A DNA stretch of 60,489 nt from Mycolicibacterium flavescens (GTDB lineage Bacteria; Actinomycetota; Actinomycetes; Mycobacteriales; Mycobacteriaceae). Positions 8,405-19,140 of this stretch are shown here, piece by piece (positions within the stretch are counted from its first letter, which is position 1; every line of letters begins with the position of its first letter). A model generated the notes under the pieces. It searched no databases. It had not been told where the DNA came from and saw only the letters and a list, made by a program, of their open reading frames with translations. Location: positions 1 to 60,489 of the forward strand of contig NZ_MIHA01000029.1 in NCBI RefSeq assembly GCF_001722335.1. The letters run 5' to 3'. Both the position numbers and the translations under genes were made by a program.

Positions 8405-8881
8405 ATGCTTGCCCAGACACCTGTCCAGATAGCGTGGGTGACGCGGGACCTCGACGCCACCGAGCGGTCGCTCACCTCGCTGTTGGGTGCCAGGAAGTGG
8501 GTGCGCATGCCCGGCGTGCACTTCGGCCCGGACACCTGCACCTACCGCGGCGAGCCCGCCGACTTCGTCGCCGACATCTCGCTGAGCTACGCCGGCGCAA
8601 CACAGTTGGAGCTGATCGCCCCGGGTGCGGGCGCGAGCGTCTACACCGAGTTCCTGGAGCGCTGCGGGCCCGGCCTGCACCACGTGTGCGTCGAAGTCGA
8701 CGACGTGGACGCCGCACTGTCCGGGCGCGACGCCGACGTCGTCGCGCGCGGGGTGATGCCCGGCGGGATGGAGTTCGCCTACGTGTCCGCACCGCAGGCC
8801 GGCGTGCCCTACATCGAGCTGGCCTACATTCCGGACGAGATCAGATCGTTCTTCGACCACATCAAACGGGAGCAGCAGTGA
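8405..8881 (+). CDS. VOC (glyoxalase/dioxygenase superfamily) protein
   Basis: A 158-residue vicinal-oxygen-chelate protein with paired beta-alpha-beta-beta-beta modules: VQIAWVTRDLDATERSLTSL starts the first and GPGLHHVCVEVDDVDAAL starts the second. The pattern resembles methylmalonyl-CoA epimerase-like and glyoxalase-like members, with candidate metal ligands in the HHV and C-terminal PYIELAY segments. It is the first gene of an operon with a KstD-like flavoprotein (GTGA overlap) and lies behind a KstR-type box, which suggests work on a steroid or related CoA intermediate. That link is inference. Confidence 0.85.
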   Translation: MLAQTPVQIAWVTRDLDATERSLTSLLGARKWVRMPGVHFGPDTCTYRGEPADFVADISLSYAGATQLELIAPGAGASVYTEFLERCGPGLHHVCVEVDDVDAALSGRDADVVARGVMPGGMEFAYVSAPQAGVPYIELAYIPDEIRSFFDHIKREQQ

Positions 8882-10377
8882 GTACCGACATTCCTGACAC
8901 CGTCGACGTCGCCGAGGCGTCGTTCTCCGACGAGGTCGACGTCGTGGTGATCGGCTTCGGCATCGCCGGCGGATGCGCGGCGGTCAGCGCGGCCGCCGCG
9001 GGCGCGCGGGTCCTGGTGCTGGAGAAGGCGGCCGCGGTCGGCGGCACGACCGCGATGGCCGGCGGGCACTTCTATCTGGGCGGCGGCACCGCCGTGCAGC
9101 AGGCGACCGGACACGACGACAGCGCCGAGGAGATGTACAAGTACCTCGTCGCGGTGTCCCCGGATCCCGACCACGACAAGATCCGCGCCTACTGCGAGGG
9201 CAGCGTCGAACACTTCAACTGGCTGGAGGGTCTGGGTTTCCAGTTCGAACGCAGCTACTACCCGGGCAAGGTCGTGGTGCCGCCGGGCACCGAGGGCCTG
9301 TCCTACACCGGCAACGAGAAGGTCTGGCCGTTCTACGAGCAGGCCAAACCCGCCCCGCGCGGCCACTCCGTGCCGGTGCCCGGTGAACTCGGCGGCGCGG
9401 CGATGGTCACCGACCTGCTGCTCAAACGCGCCGACGAACTCGGCGTGCAGATCCGCTACGAGACCGGCGCGACCAACCTCGTCGTCGACGACGGCGCCGT
9501 GGTGGGCGTGCGCTGGAAGCACTTCACCGACACCGGCGACGTCCGCGCCGCGTCGGTCGTCATCGCCGCCGGTGGGTTCGCGATGAACCCGGAGATGGTG
9601 GCCCGGCACACCCCGGCGCTCGGGCAGAAGCGTCGCACCAAGCACCACGGCGAGGTCGAACCCTACATCCTGGGCAACCCCAACGACGACGGCCTCGGGA
9701 TCCGGCTCGGTGAGTCGGCGGGCGGAGTGGCCAAGAACCTCGACGGACTGTTCATCACCGCGGCCGCCTACCCGCCGGAGATCCTGCTCACCGGCGTCAT
9801 CGTCAACAAGGACGGGCAGCGCTTCGTCGCCGAGGACTCCTACCACTCGCGGACCTCGGCGTACGTGCTCGAACAGCCCGAGCAGAAGGCGTATCTGATC
9901 GTCGACGAGGCGCACCTGCAGATGCCCGAGATGCCGCTGATCAAGTTCATCGACGGCTGGGAGAGCATCGCGGAAATGGAAGAGGCCCTGGGCATTCCGG
10001 CCGGCAACCTGGCGGCCACCCTGGACCGCTACAACCGCAACGCCGCCGCCGGACAGGATCCCGACTTCCACAAGCATCCCGACTACGTCGCCGCGCAGGA
10101 CACCGGACCGTGGGGCGCGTTCGACCTGTCGCTGGGGGTGGCGATGTACTCGGGGTTCACCATGGGCGGACTCGATGTGTCGCTCGACGGTGAGGTGCTG
10201 CGCGAGGACGGTTCACCGGTGCCCGGCCTGTACGCCGCCGGTGCGTGCGCGTCGAACATCGCCCAGGACGGCAAGGGGTACGCGAGCGGCACGCAGCTGG
10301 GCGAGGGCTCGTTCTTCGGGAGGCGGGCGGGCACCCACGCCGCCCGGCAGGCCGGTACTCACGCCGCCGCGCGCTAG
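8878..10377 (+). CDS. FAD-binding dehydrogenase, KstD/fumarate-reductase-like (Rv1817-like)
   Basis: A 499-residue flavoprotein of the succinate dehydrogenase/fumarate reductase flavoprotein family that also contains 3-ketosteroid Delta1-dehydrogenases. The FAD motif [18 protein letters not shown] is at about residues 21-38, followed by [17 protein letters not shown]. The C-terminal [20 protein letters not shown] closes the FAD site. It begins at a GTG overlapping the VOC stop. By position it matches Rv1817. Dehydrogenation of a steroid ring or other enone is plausible given the upstream KstR-type box, but the substrate is not shown. Confidence 0.87.
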   Translation: MSTDIPDTVDVAEASFSDEVDVVVIGFGIAGGCAAVSAAAAGARVLVLEKAAAVGGTTAMAGGHFYLGGGTAVQQATGHDDSAEEMYKYLVAVSPDPDHDKIRAYCEGSVEHFNWLEGLGFQFERSYYPGKVVVPPGTEGLSYTGNEKVWPFYEQAKPAPRGHSVPVPGELGGAAMVTDLLLKRADELGVQIRYETGATNLVVDDGAVVGVRWKHFTDTGDVRAASVVIAAGGFAMNPEMVARHTPALGQKRRTKHHGEVEPYILGNPNDDGLGIRLGESAGGVAKNLDGLFITAAAYPPEILLTGVIVNKDGQRFVAEDSYHSRTSAYVLEQPEQKAYLIVDEAHLQMPEMPLIKFIDGWESIAEMEEALGIPAGNLAATLDRYNRNAAAGQDPDFHKHPDYVAAQDTGPWGAFDLSLGVAMYSGFTMGGLDVSLDGEVLREDGSPVPGLYAAGACASNIAQDGKGYASGTQLGEGSFFGRRAGTHAARQAGTHAAAR

Positions 10378-12296
10378 ACCCGCGCCGGCTCCTCGCCCTC
10401 GATGCGGTTGAACCGCCACTCACCGTCCCCGAGCAGGGCGAGTTCGTGGGTGTGGTGTTGTTCGACCGTGCTGCGGTGGCTGACGCTGACCAGGATGGTG
10501 TCGGGCAGCTCGGTGCGCACCAGGTTGTAGAGCAGGTACTCCAGGCCTTCGTCGAGCGCTGAGGTCGCCTCGTCGACGAACACCGCCTTGGGTTTGGTCA
10601 GCAGGATCCGGGCGAACGCGACGCGCTGCTGTTCCCCGGGGGAGAGCACCTTGGCCCAGTCGAGCACCTCGTCGAGGCGGGATTCGAGATGGGGCAGGGC
10701 AACCTTGTGCAGCATCGCCTTGAGCGTCCGGTCGTCGATCGCGCCTTCCTCGTTGGGGTAGCTGACCACCGCGCGCAGGTCACCGAGCGGCACGTACGGC
10801 ATCTGCGAGAGGAACATCGTCTCGTTGGGCCCGCACGGACGGGTCAACGTCCCGGAGGTGAAGGGCCACAGTTCGGCCAGGCTGCGCAGCAGCGTGGTCT
10901 TGCCGACGCCGGAGGCGCCGGTGACCACCAGCGAGTCGCCGACCTCCAGGCGCAGACCCAGCGGCTTGATGAGCTGCTTGCCGTCGGGGGTGCGGACCTC
11001 GACGTCCTTCAACTCGACGGTGCCGTCGACGCAGGCGGTGGTGGTGATCTCGGGCAGGGCGCGGCCCTCCTGGTTGGCCGTCACCAGGCCGTCGAGGCGG
11101 ATGATCGCGGCGCGGTAGCCGGCGAACAGGTCATAGGCGTTACGGAAGAACGACAGGCCGTCCTGGATGTTGCCGAACGCCGACGCCGACTGCGACATCA
11201 CACCGAGCATGATCTCGCCGCTGACGAAGCGGGGGAACTGCAGCAGGTAGGGCAGCGGCACGATGAGTTGGCCCATCGACCAGTTCCAGCCGTTGAAGCC
11301 CAGCGAGCGCGCCACGTAGCGCTTGTAGTTGTCGACCACCGGGCGGAACAGCTTGCGCAGCCCGGCGCGTTCGGCGTTCTCACCGCGGTAGAACGCGACG
11401 GCCTCCGACGAATCCCGAAGGCGCACCAGCGCGTAGCGGAACGCGGCGTTGAACTTCTCGTTGCGGAACGACAGCCAGATGATCGGCCGGCCGATCCAGA
11501 ACGCGATGACCGAGGCGAAGAGCACGAACACGATGCCGATCCAGAACATCGCGCGCGGCAGTTCGACGTTGATGATCGGGATGGCCAGCGGCCCGGACAG
11601 GTTCCACAGGATCGCGGTGAACGAAACCATCGAGATCACCGCGTTGATGGCGCCGAACAGCAGCGTGTTGCCCGAGCCGTAGTAGGGCACGTTGGGCAGC
11701 GGCCCGTTGTTGGCGGTGAAGATGTCGATGTCGTTCTGGATGCGCTGATCCGGGTTGTCGATCTTGTCGCCGATGAACCGGGCGCGGTAGTAGGCCTTGC
11801 CGTCGAGCCAGTCGCCGGTCAGCCGGTCGGTCAGCCAGGCGCGCCAGCGCAGCGAGAACCGTTGCATCACCCACATGTCGAGCAGCAGACGGCAGATGAA
11901 CAGCGTGGCCAGCACCGCGAACACGGTGATCGACAGGTAGAAGCCGCTTCGGCCGGACTCGCGCATCGCGTCGTCGTCGGCCTGCAGTCCCGCGGCGACC
12001 ACCTGGAACGAGTTCGACATGTCCATCGAGTAGTAGCTGAGCAGCACGTCGAGCCGCACACCCGCGACCACCAGCAGCAGGATGCCGCCCAACCACAGCC
12101 AGACCTTGACGCTCTCGGCGCCCTTGAAGTAGTCGCCGGTGATGCGCCACCACTGGCGTCCCCACTCGGTGAACCGGGCAATCAGGAACAGGACGAACAG
12201 TGTCGCGGCGGCTGCCATCAGCCAGGCGCGGCCGATCCAGATCAGCGACACCCACAGCTCATTGCCCCAGTCGAGCGATGGGACGAATTTTTCCAC
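10374..12296 (-). CDS. bacA: BacA/SbmA-like ABC transporter, fused permease and ATPase (Rv1819c-like)
   Basis: A 640-residue half-transporter; M. tuberculosis Rv1819c, which imports vitamin B12 and other hydrophilic solutes, has about the same length. The N-terminal 400 residues carry the SbmA/BacA-type membrane domain with about six helices and the motif [13 protein letters not shown]. The ATPase follows: Walker [10 protein letters not shown] near residue 458, signature [13 protein letters not shown] near 549, and Walker [13 protein letters not shown] near 569. It acts as a dimer in the inner membrane. Its stop overlaps the flavoprotein stop in a shared CTAG (convergent). Confidence 0.93.
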   Translation of the reverse strand: MEKFVPSLDWGNELWVSLIWIGRAWLMAAAATLFVLFLIARFTEWGRQWWRITGDYFKGAESVKVWLWLGGILLLVVAGVRLDVLLSYYSMDMSNSFQVVAAGLQADDDAMRESGRSGFYLSITVFAVLATLFICRLLLDMWVMQRFSLRWRAWLTDRLTGDWLDGKAYYRARFIGDKIDNPDQRIQNDIDIFTANNGPLPNVPYYGSGNTLLFGAINAVISMVSFTAILWNLSGPLAIPIINVELPRAMFWIGIVFVLFASVIAFWIGRPIIWLSFRNEKFNAAFRYALVRLRDSSEAVAFYRGENAERAGLRKLFRPVVDNYKRYVARSLGFNGWNWSMGQLIVPLPYLLQFPRFVSGEIMLGVMSQSASAFGNIQDGLSFFRNAYDLFAGYRAAIIRLDGLVTANQEGRALPEITTTACVDGTVELKDVEVRTPDGKQLIKPLGLRLEVGDSLVVTGASGVGKTTLLRSLAELWPFTSGTLTRPCGPNETMFLSQMPYVPLGDLRAVVSYPNEEGAIDDRTLKAMLHKVALPHLESRLDEVLDWAKVLSPGEQQRVAFARILLTKPKAVFVDEATSALDEGLEYLLYNLVRTELPDTILVSVSHRSTVEQHHTHELALLGDGEWRFNRIEGEEPARV

Positions 12297-12366
12297 CCGC
12301 GCAACCTACCGCGACAACCTGGCACGGGCTGCTCGAAGCGCCTATCCGCGCGGGCACGCCGCGCGC

Positions 12367-12450
12367 TCAGCCGAACGTCGCGCGCAGGTATGCGGTGAGG
12401 GCGTCGACGTCGATGTCGCCGGCGTAGCCGAGGTAGCCGTCGGGCCACGC
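12367..12450 (-). pseudogene. C-terminal relic of a FAD-dependent (PheA/TfdB-type) monooxygenase
   Basis: On the minus strand a frame ends WPDGYLGYAGDIDVDALTAY plus LRATFG. This closely resembles the extreme C-terminus of aromatic-ring FAD monooxygenases, which typically reads VRPDGYLGYAG followed by a helix and the stop. No upstream part of such an enzyme is present, because the frame runs into the opposite-strand GNAT gene. A decayed gene left between bacA and the GNAT gene is the simplest reading. The match is short, so chance is not excluded. Confidence 0.4.
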
Positions 12451-12507
12451 CCTTGTTCGGCGAGCGAGCGCGACGAGAACCGCTCGACCCGGCGTGCGCC
12501 GGCGACC

Positions 12508-13359
12508 ATGCTGAACGGTATGCAGGTGCGGTTCCACGACTCCGGCGACGACTTCCGTGCCGTCGCGGGTCCGCTCTACCGCCGCGCGCCCGTCGCGAAC
12601 ACCGTCGAGCTGACCGTCCTGGACACCGATGACATTCCGGAAGATTCGCTGCTGCTCACGCTGTGGAAGGGCTCGACACTCGTCGGCGCCGCGCTGCAGA
12701 CACCCCCGTATCCGTTGGCATGCAACAACATTCCGATAGCCGGCGTGGAAGCCGTCGCCGCGGCGGTGGCCGAGGCGCGCCCGCAGCTGCCCGGCGTGCG
12801 CGGCGCCCGCGACGTCGCGCTCGCCTTCAGTACGTCGTGGCGGGAGCGGACCGGCGCCGAGGGCGTCGTCGCACTCGAGGAATGCCTCTACGCGCTGGCC
12901 GATCTGCACCCGCCGACGACGGTCGCCGGCGCGGCCCGGATCGGCGACAGGCGCGATCGCGCGGTGCTGATCGACTGGACCGAGCGGTTCTTCGGCGAGA
13001 CGTTCGGCCACCCGCGCGACGACGCCGCCGGTGCGCGGTTCGTCGACACGGCGCGCGACCGGGGAGACGTGTACGTCGTCTGGGACGTCGACCACGCCCC
13101 GGTGAGCACGGCGGTGCTGCGCGCCGCGGCGGCCGGGGTGTCGCGGATCGGGCCGGTGTACACCCCCGAGCCTCACCGCCGGCACGGCTACGGGTCGGCG
13201 GTCACCGCCGCGGCGGCCGCGATCGCGCTCGACCGGGGCGACGACGGAGTGGTGCTGTTCACCGATCTGGCCAACCCCACGTCGAACGCCATCTACCGGC
13301 GGATCGGGTTCCGGCCCGTCAGCGAGTGCGTCCGCATCGATTTCCGCACGCCCGGTTGA
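12508..13359 (+). CDS. GNAT family N-acetyltransferase
   Basis: A 283-residue protein whose C-terminal half is a GNAT fold: [20 protein letters not shown] is the acetyl-CoA pyrophosphate loop and [18 protein letters not shown] is the C-terminal strand-helix-strand signature. The N-terminal half looks like a degenerate second GNAT domain. The acceptor substrate is unknown. The start is uncertain: ATG at 12508 or ATG at 12520, neither with a clear ribosome site. In M. tuberculosis this place before secA2 holds ilvG, so this gene belongs to a variable slot. Confidence 0.83.
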   Translation: MLNGMQVRFHDSGDDFRAVAGPLYRRAPVANTVELTVLDTDDIPEDSLLLTLWKGSTLVGAALQTPPYPLACNNIPIAGVEAVAAAVAEARPQLPGVRGARDVALAFSTSWRERTGAEGVVALEECLYALADLHPPTTVAGAARIGDRRDRAVLIDWTERFFGETFGHPRDDAAGARFVDTARDRGDVYVVWDVDHAPVSTAVLRAAAAGVSRIGPVYTPEPHRRHGYGSAVTAAAAAIALDRGDDGVVLFTDLANPTSNAIYRRIGFRPVSECVRIDFRTPG

Positions 13360-13460
13360 CCGCGAGCGTGCGCGACGGTCGGAATTGCCGCGGCGTGTCG
13401 TGTGCAAGCGCGCACGCTCTCCGTGGCCCCGGGGCGTGGGGCGCCGGCGCGGCGACCGCG

Positions 13461-13466
13461 TACCGT
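13461..13466 (+). promoter_or_regulatory. candidate -10 element of leaderless secA2 promoter
   Basis: TACCGT (TANNNT pattern) lies six bases before the secA2 GTG at 13473, and no ribosome site is present. Transcription starting at the GTG would give a leaderless secA2 mRNA. Confidence 0.42.
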
Positions 13467-13472
13467 AATTGT

Positions 13473-15797
13473 GTGGCGAAGACGAAGACCCGCACTTCAG
13501 GTCGTGTCAGCAATCGGTTCTGGCGGCTGCTGGGCGCCAGCACCGATCGGGACCAGGCGCAGTCGATGGACCAGGTACGCGGTTCGGCCGAGTTCGACGA
13601 GAAAGCCTCCGCGCTCGACGACGAACAACTGCGCAAGGCCGCCGAACTGCTCAACCTCAGCGCGTTGGCCGACTCCAACGACATCCCGCAGTTCCTGGCG
13701 ATCGCCCGGGAGGCCGCCGAGCGGACGACCGGGATGCGACCCTTCGACGTCCAGCTTCTTGGCGCGCTGCGGATGCTGGCCGGCGACGTGGTCGAGATGG
13801 CCACCGGCGAGGGTAAGACGCTCTCGGGTGCGATCGCCGCCGCCGGTTACGCGCTGGGCGGGCGACGCGTGCACGTCATCACCATCAACGACTACCTCGC
13901 CCGCCGCGACGCCGAATGGATGGGCCCGCTGCTGGAGGCGCTCGGCCTGACCGTCGGGTGGATCACCGAGAGCTCGACCCCCGACCAGCGCCGCGCCGCC
14001 TACACCTGCGACGTCACCTACGCCTCGGTCAACGAGATCGGCTTCGACGTGCTGCGCGACCAGTTGGTCACCGACGTCGCCGACCTGGTGTCGCCGAACC
14101 CCGACGTCGCGCTGATCGACGAGGCGGACTCGGTGCTCGTCGACGAGGCGCTGGTGCCGCTGGTGCTGGCCGGAACCTCGCACCGCGAGACGCCGAAGGT
14201 CGAGATCATCCGGATGGTCGGCGAGCTCACCCCCGGCGTCGACTACGACACCGACACCGACAACCGCAACGTGCACCTCACCGAGGTCGGCGCGCAGAAG
14301 ATGGAAGCCCGGCTCGGCGGCATCGACCTGTACTCCGAGGAGCACGTCGCGACCACGCTGACCGAGATCAACGTCGCCCTGCACGCGCACGTGCTGCTGC
14401 AGCGCGACGTGCACTACATCGTCCGCGACGACGCCGTGCACCTGATCAACTCCTCCCGCGGCCGCATCGCCCAGCTGCAGCGCTGGCCCGACGGCCTGCA
14501 GGCCGCGGTCGAGGCCAAGGAGGGCATCGCGACCACCGAAACCGGCGAGGTGCTCGACACCATCACGGTGCAGGCGCTGATCAACCGCTACGACACGGTG
14601 TGCGGCATGACCGGCACCGCGCTGGCGGCCGGCGAACAGCTGCGCCAGTTCTACAAGCTCGGCGTCTCGCCGATCGAGCCGAACAAACCCAACATCCGCG
14701 AGGACGAGACCGACCGGGTGTACGTCACCGCGGCCGCCAAGACCGCGGCCATCGTCGAGCACATCAAGGCGGTCCACGAGACCAGGCAACCGGTGCTGGT
14801 CGGCACCCGCGACGTCGCCGAATCCGAAGAGCTGCACGCGAAACTGGTCAAGGCCGGTGTACCTGCGGTGGTGCTCAACGCCAAGAACGACGCCGAGGAG
14901 GCCGCGGTGATCGCCGAGGCCGGCAAGCTCGGCAGCGTCACCGTGTCCACCCAGATGGCCGGGCGCGGCACCGACATCCGGCTCGGCGGCTCCGACGAGT
15001 CCGACCACGATCAGGTCGCCGAACTCGGCGGCCTGCACGTCATCGGCACCGGCCGCCACCACACCGAACGCCTCGACAACCAGTTGCGCGGCCGCGCCGG
15101 GCGTCAGGGCGACCCCGGCTCGTCGGTGTTCTTCTCCAGCTGGGACGACGACGTCATCACCGCCCACCTGGATCCGAACAAGCTGCCGATGGAGACCGAC
15201 GAGGACGGTCGCGTCGTCAGCCGCAAAGCGGCCAGCCTGCTCGACCACGCCCAGCGCATCGCCGAGGGCCGCATGCTCGACATCCACGCCACCAACTGGC
15301 GCTACAACCAGCTGATCGCCCAGCAGCGCGCGATCATCGTCGAACGCCGAGACACGTTGCTGCGCACCCCGACTGCGCGTGAGGAGCTGGCCGAGCTGGC
15401 GCCGAAACGCTACGAGGAGGTCGTCGAGCGGCTCGGCGAGGAGAAGCTGGAGACGATCTGCCGGCTGATCATGCTCTTTCACCTGGACCGGGGCTGGGCC
15501 GATCACCTCGCCTACCTCGCCGACATCCGCGAGAGCATCCACCTGCGGGCGCTGGGCAACCAGACACCGATCGACGAATTCCACCGGATGGCCGTCGACG
15601 CGTTCGCCTCGCTGGCCGCCGACGCCATCGAGGCCGCCCAGCAGACGTTCGAGACCGCACCCTCGATCGAGGACGAACCCGGCGTCGACCTGTCGAAGCT
15701 GGCGCGCCCGACGTCGACGTGGACGTACATGGTGCACGACAACCCACTCGCCGACGACTCGCTGTCGGCGCTGAGCCTGCCGGGCGTGTTCCGCTAG
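13473..15797 (+). CDS. secA2: accessory preprotein translocase ATPase SecA2
   Basis: A 774-residue SecA-type DEAD motor. Walker A is ATGEGKT with K115, and the DEAD-box reads LIDEADS at residues 214-220 (D216 to D219). Later blocks [15 protein letters not shown] and [14 protein letters not shown] form helicase motifs V and VI. It is shorter than SecA1 and lacks the C-terminal Zn/SecB-binding tail, as SecA2 proteins do. It powers export of a small subset of proteins through SecYEG with SecA1. The next gene is pgsA2, as in M. tuberculosis (Rv1821-Rv1822). The GTG start is preceded by a -10 rather than a ribosome site. Confidence 0.96.
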   Translation: MAKTKTRTSGRVSNRFWRLLGASTDRDQAQSMDQVRGSAEFDEKASALDDEQLRKAAELLNLSALADSNDIPQFLAIAREAAERTTGMRPFDVQLLGALRMLAGDVVEMATGEGKTLSGAIAAAGYALGGRRVHVITINDYLARRDAEWMGPLLEALGLTVGWITESSTPDQRRAAYTCDVTYASVNEIGFDVLRDQLVTDVADLVSPNPDVALIDEADSVLVDEALVPLVLAGTSHRETPKVEIIRMVGELTPGVDYDTDTDNRNVHLTEVGAQKMEARLGGIDLYSEEHVATTLTEINVALHAHVLLQRDVHYIVRDDAVHLINSSRGRIAQLQRWPDGLQAAVEAKEGIATTETGEVLDTITVQALINRYDTVCGMTGTALAAGEQLRQFYKLGVSPIEPNKPNIREDETDRVYVTAAAKTAAIVEHIKAVHETRQPVLVGTRDVAESEELHAKLVKAGVPAVVLNAKNDAEEAAVIAEAGKLGSVTVSTQMAGRGTDIRLGGSDESDHDQVAELGGLHVIGTGRHHTERLDNQLRGRAGRQGDPGSSVFFSSWDDDVITAHLDPNKLPMETDEDGRVVSRKAASLLDHAQRIAEGRMLDIHATNWRYNQLIAQQRAIIVERRDTLLRTPTAREELAELAPKRYEEVVERLGEEKLETICRLIMLFHLDRGWADHLAYLADIRESIHLRALGNQTPIDEFHRMAVDAFASLAADAIEAAQQTFETAPSIEDEPGVDLSKLARPTSTWTYMVHDNPLADDSLSALSLPGVFR

Positions 15798-15806
15798 GTT
15801 GAGCCC

Positions 15807-16418
15807 ATGACCGAGGCGCATGGCCGGGCGCCGTCGCCGCCGGCCCGCGACCGCGTGCTGACGGTGCCCAACGTGCTCAGCGCGTTGCGCCTGCTGCTGG
15901 TGCCGGTGTTTCTGTGGCTGCTGCTCGGTGTGCAGGCCCACGGTTGGGCGGTCGCGGTGCTGATGTTCAGCGGCTTCTCGGACTGGGCCGACGGCAAGAT
16001 CGCCCGGCTGGTGGACAACCAGTCGTCGCGGCTCGGTGAGCTGCTCGACCCGCTGGTGGACCGGATCTACATGATCACGGTCCCGATCGCGCTGGCGATC
16101 CACGGGTCGGTGCCGTGGTGGATCGTGGTGACCCTGCTGGCCCGCGACGCCGTGCTGGCCGCGACGCTGCCGCTGCTGCGCGCCCGCGGGCTGACCGCGC
16201 TGCCGGTCACCTACATCGGCAAGGCCGCGACGTTCGCGCTGATGTCCGGGCTGCCGCTGATCCTGCTGGGGCAGTGGGACGCCACTTGGAGCCGGGTGGT
16301 GCTGGCCGTCGGCTGGGGTTTTCTGATCTGGGGCCTGGCGATGTACCTGTGGTCGGGGATCCTGTACCTGATCCAGGTCGCCATGGTGGTGCGGCGGCTG
16401 CCGAAGGTGCCGCGATGA
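15807..16418 (+). CDS. pgsA2: CDP-alcohol phosphatidyltransferase PgsA2-like
   Basis: A 203-residue integral membrane enzyme with the complete CDP-alcohol phosphotransferase signature: D59, D62-G63, A66-R67, G77, D81 and D85 (DWADGKIAR then GELLDPLVD). These residues bind Mg2+ and the CDP-linked lipid. About six hydrophobic helices follow. It matches Rv1822, annotated as phosphatidylglycerophosphate synthase; a cardiolipin-synthase role has also been proposed, so the exact acceptor is uncertain. It overlaps the following DUF881 gene (ATGA) and starts 9 bp after secA2, so it is probably one transcript with both. Confidence 0.92.
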   Translation: MTEAHGRAPSPPARDRVLTVPNVLSALRLLLVPVFLWLLLGVQAHGWAVAVLMFSGFSDWADGKIARLVDNQSSRLGELLDPLVDRIYMITVPIALAIHGSVPWWIVVTLLARDAVLAATLPLLRARGLTALPVTYIGKAATFALMSGLPLILLGQWDATWSRVVLAVGWGFLIWGLAMYLWSGILYLIQVAMVVRRLPKVPR

Positions 16419-17341
16419 CGCAGAGCTTCCGTAAGACCCTTGGCGGCTACGACCCGCGGGCCGGCCGCAACGCCCACGAGGCCAACCGGCCGACGCTGAT
16501 CCCGGTCCCGTCGCTGCTGCGCTCATTGCTGACCGAACATCTCGACCCCGGTTACGCGGCGGCCGCCGAAGCCCGCCGCGTCAACGAGGCCGCCGGGCGG
16601 GTGCGGCCGTGGTGGCAGGCGTGGGCGTGGCAGCTCGCGGGCGCGGCGCTGCTGGTCGCGGTGTTCGCGGTGGCGATGGCGCAGGCGCGGGCCACCGCGC
16701 CCGGTGTGCGGGAAACCCAGCAGGTGCTCGCCGACAGCGTGCGCACCGCCGAAACCGAGGCCACCGCGGCCACCGACCGCCGCGACGAACTGGCCGCCCA
16801 GGTCGACACCGAACGGCGCAGCCGCCTCGAGGGCGACGCCCGCGGTCAGCAATTGCTGCGCCAGCTCGACGAGGCCGGCTTCGCCGCCGCGGCCACCCCG
16901 GTGATCGGTCCGGGCCTGACGATCACGGTTACCGAGCCGGGCGCCTCGGCCAACCTCAGCGACGTGTCCAAGCAGCGGCTGCCGGGCAACCGGCAGGTGA
17001 TCCTGGACCGCGACCTGCAACTGGTGGTCAACTGGCTGTGGGCCAGCGGGGCCGAGGCGGTGTCGGTCGGCGGCGTGCGGATCGGGCCCAATGTCACCAT
17101 CCGCCAGGCGGGCGGCGGCATCCTGGTCGACAATCAACCCATCAGCAGCCCCTACCAGGTGCTGGCGGTCGGCCCGTCGCACACGATGCAAGACGTGTTC
17201 GATCGCAGCCCGGGACTGCAGCGGCTGCGCCTGCTGGAGGCGTCCTACGGGGTTGGGGTCAGCGTCAGCGCGGGTGACGCGGTGACCCTGCCCGCCGGCT
17301 CCGTGCGGGAGCTCAACTTCGCCGAACCGATTGGGCCGTAA
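16415..17341 (+). CDS. DUF881 membrane-anchored protein (Rv1823/YlxW-like)
   Basis: A 308-residue protein with a cytoplasmic N-terminus, one membrane helix at about residues 70-90 ([18 protein letters not shown]), a coiled-coil stretch ([20 protein letters not shown]), and then the extracytoplasmic DUF881 domain with GPGLTITV and the [16 protein letters not shown] block. It corresponds to Rv1823. In Bacillus the homologues YlxW and YlxX flank the small basic protein Sbp beside ftsAZ. Here the same three-gene pattern occurs, which hints at an envelope or division role. No molecular function is established. Confidence 0.87.
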   Translation: MTQSFRKTLGGYDPRAGRNAHEANRPTLIPVPSLLRSLLTEHLDPGYAAAAEARRVNEAAGRVRPWWQAWAWQLAGAALLVAVFAVAMAQARATAPGVRETQQVLADSVRTAETEATAATDRRDELAAQVDTERRSRLEGDARGQQLLRQLDEAGFAAAATPVIGPGLTITVTEPGASANLSDVSKQRLPGNRQVILDRDLQLVVNWLWASGAEAVSVGGVRIGPNVTIRQAGGGILVDNQPISSPYQVLAVGPSHTMQDVFDRSPGLQRLRLLEASYGVGVSVSAGDAVTLPAGSVRELNFAEPIGP

Positions 17342-17362
17342 CGGAAAGATGACAACAGACAC

Positions 17363-17695
17363 ATGATCGGAATCGCCGCACTGGTCGTCGGCATCGTGCT
17401 CGGACTGGTATTTCAGCCCGATGTGCCGGAGTTCGTCCAGCCGTACCTGCCGATTGCGGTGGTGGCCGCGCTCGACGCCGTGTTCGGCGGGCTGCGGGCC
17501 TACCTGGAGCGGATCTTCGACTCGAAGGTGTTCGTGGTCTCGTTCGTGTTCAACGTGCTGGTGGCCGCGCTGATCGTCTACCTCGGCGACCAACTCGGGG
17601 TCGGCACCCAGTTGTCGACGGCGATCATCGTCGTACTGGGCATCCGGATCTTCGGTAACGCAGCCGCGTTGCGGCGCAGGCTGTTCGGCGCGTAG
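17363..17695 (+). CDS. sbp: small basic protein, DUF1290 (Sbp/Rv1824-like)
   Basis: A 110-residue membrane protein with three to four hydrophobic helices (IGIAALVVGIVLGLVF at the start, FVFNVLVAALIVYLGDQLGV later). The central PIAVVAALDAVFGGLRAYLE and FDSKVFVVSF motifs are diagnostic of the Sbp/DUF1290 family. It sits between two DUF881 genes, as in the Bacillus ylxW-sbp-ylxX arrangement and in M. tuberculosis Rv1823-Rv1825. It probably forms a membrane complex with its neighbours. The ATG at 17363 is 21 bp after the previous stop. Confidence 0.9.
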   Translation: MIGIAALVVGIVLGLVFQPDVPEFVQPYLPIAVVAALDAVFGGLRAYLERIFDSKVFVVSFVFNVLVAALIVYLGDQLGVGTQLSTAIIVVLGIRIFGNAAALRRRLFGA

Positions 17696-17708
17696 TCAGG
17701 GTCATCCG

Positions 17709-18554
17709 ATGAGTGAACACACCGAGCGCGGCCGCCACGAAGCTCACGGCCGCCACGAGGCCCACGGCCGCCACGAGCTGCCGCCCGACCAGCCGGCGCC
17801 GGAGATCGGCGAGTTGCACGGCGGCGGCGTCGGCGGGGTGGCGCGGCGGGGCCGCACGCAGATCGTGTTCGGCGCGCTGGCGGTGCTGCTGTGTCTGCTG
17901 CTGGGGGTCGGGATCGTCACCCAGGTGCGCCAGAACGAATCCGGCGACAACCTCGAGAGCGCCCGCCCCGCCGACCTGTTGGTGCTGCTGGACTCGCTGC
18001 AGCAACGCGAAGCCGCGCTCAACACCGAAGTCGCCGACCTGCAACGCACCCTCGCCCAGCTGCAGGCCTCCGGCAGCAGCGACCAGACCGCGATCGAGAA
18101 CGCCCAGGCCCGCCTCGCCGCATTGTCGATCCTGATCGGCACCGTGCCCGCGACCGGCCCGGGTGTCACGCTCACCATCACCGACGACGCGCCCGGCGTT
18201 CCGCCCGAAACGCTGCTCGACGTGATCAACGAGCTGCGCAACGCGGGCGCCGAAGCGATGGAGATCCGCGGCGGCACCGGCGACCAGCAGACCGCGGTGC
18301 GGGTCGGGGTCGACACCTGGGTGGCCGGCGACCCCGGCGCGCTGATGATCGACGACGTCACCGTCAAACCGCCGTATTCGGTTGTCGCCATTGGCGATCC
18401 GCCGACGCTGGCCGCCGCGATGACGATCCCGGGCGGTGCGATGGACAGCGTCGAGCGGGTCGGCGGCGCCATGACCGTGCAACAGTCCGAGCGGGTCGAC
18501 GTGACCGCCTTGCGGCAACCGAAACAGCGCCAATACGCTCAGCCAGTCAAGTGA
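17709..18554 (+). CDS. DUF881 membrane-anchored protein (Rv1825/YlxX-like)
   Basis: A 281-residue second DUF881 protein. Residues 1-35 are a His-rich tail made of an 18-bp DNA repeat (HEAHGR units), followed by a membrane helix at about residues 55-75 ([19 protein letters not shown]), a coiled coil ([20 protein letters not shown]) and the DUF881 domain ([28 protein letters not shown]). It pairs with the DUF881 gene at 16415. Topology implies an extracytoplasmic coiled coil and domain. Function is unknown. Confidence 0.87.
   Translation: MSEHTERGRHEAHGRHEAHGRHELPPDQPAPEIGELHGGGVGGVARRGRTQIVFGALAVLLCLLLGVGIVTQVRQNESGDNLESARPADLLVLLDSLQQREAALNTEVADLQRTLAQLQASGSSDQTAIENAQARLAALSILIGTVPATGPGVTLTITDDAPGVPPETLLDVINELRNAGAEAMEIRGGTGDQQTAVRVGVDTWVAGDPGALMIDDVTVKPPYSVVAIGDPPTLAAAMTIPGGAMDSVERVGGAMTVQQSERVDVTALRQPKQRQYAQPVK
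17730..17777 (+). repeat. 18-bp tandem repeat encoding HEAHGR units
   Basis: About 2.7 copies of GGCCGCCACGAAGCTCAC and variants run at the start of the Rv1825-like gene and encode a histidine-rich tail (His every two to four residues) on the cytoplasmic side. Confidence 0.75.
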
Positions 18555-18612
18555 GCCAACTTCAGTCCACCTGAAAGCCCACCAGAGAAACCGCCGACGA
18601 ACGAGGAGCGCC

Positions 18613-19008
18613 GTGAGCGAGATCCCAGCCGACCTGCAGTACACCGAAGAGCACGAATGGGTGCTGCGCACCGGCGACGACACCGTGCGCGTCGGGATCA
18701 CCGACTACGCGCAGTCGGCGCTCGGTGACGTCGTGTTCGTCCAGCTACCCGACGTCGGCTCCGAGGTGACGGCGGGGGAATCGTTCGGCGAGGTGGAGTC
18801 GACCAAGTCGGTGTCGGACCTCTACGCGCCCCTCACCGCGAAAGTCGTTGCGGTCAACGGCGATCTGGAGGGCAACCCGCAGCTGGTCAACTCCGACCCG
18901 TACGGCGAGGGCTGGCTGGTGGAGCTGCAGGCCGACGCCGCGGCCCTGGAATCGGGGCTGTCCGGGTTGCTGGACGCCGAGGGCTACCGCCAGACGACGA
19001 CCGAATGA
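18613..19008 (+). CDS. gcvH: glycine cleavage system H protein
   Basis: A 131-residue lipoyl-carrier protein. The lipoate attachment lysine is K65 in VESTKSVSD, within the family motif GEVESTKS; the N-terminal YTEEHEWVL and the central [14 protein letters not shown] are also typical. It shuttles the aminomethyl group from GcvP to GcvT in glycine decarboxylation. It starts at a GTG with GAGGAG at 18603-18608. As in M. tuberculosis it lies beside garA and upstream of gcvP, but gcvT is not in this window. Unlike gcvP it has no riboswitch. Confidence 0.97.
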   Translation: MSEIPADLQYTEEHEWVLRTGDDTVRVGITDYAQSALGDVVFVQLPDVGSEVTAGESFGEVESTKSVSDLYAPLTAKVVAVNGDLEGNPQLVNSDPYGEGWLVELQADAAALESGLSGLLDAEGYRQTTTE

Positions 19009-19140
19009 CGGGTTGTTAGGGTTTTGCAGACCGGACGCCAACTAGGGCGGATCCGGCGGTGGTGGGCACAACCACGCTCACCGCGCGGTACGGTCGACAT
19101 CAGACGCGGTATCGCCACAGCAGCCAGTTAGGAGCAGCGG

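Noticed and set aside
13497..16526. A 1009-codon open frame on the minus strand across secA2 and pgsA2
   Set aside because: It is antisense to clearly identified genes, has a biased composition of Gln, Arg, Val and Gly typical of GC-rich reverse frames, and shows no domain.
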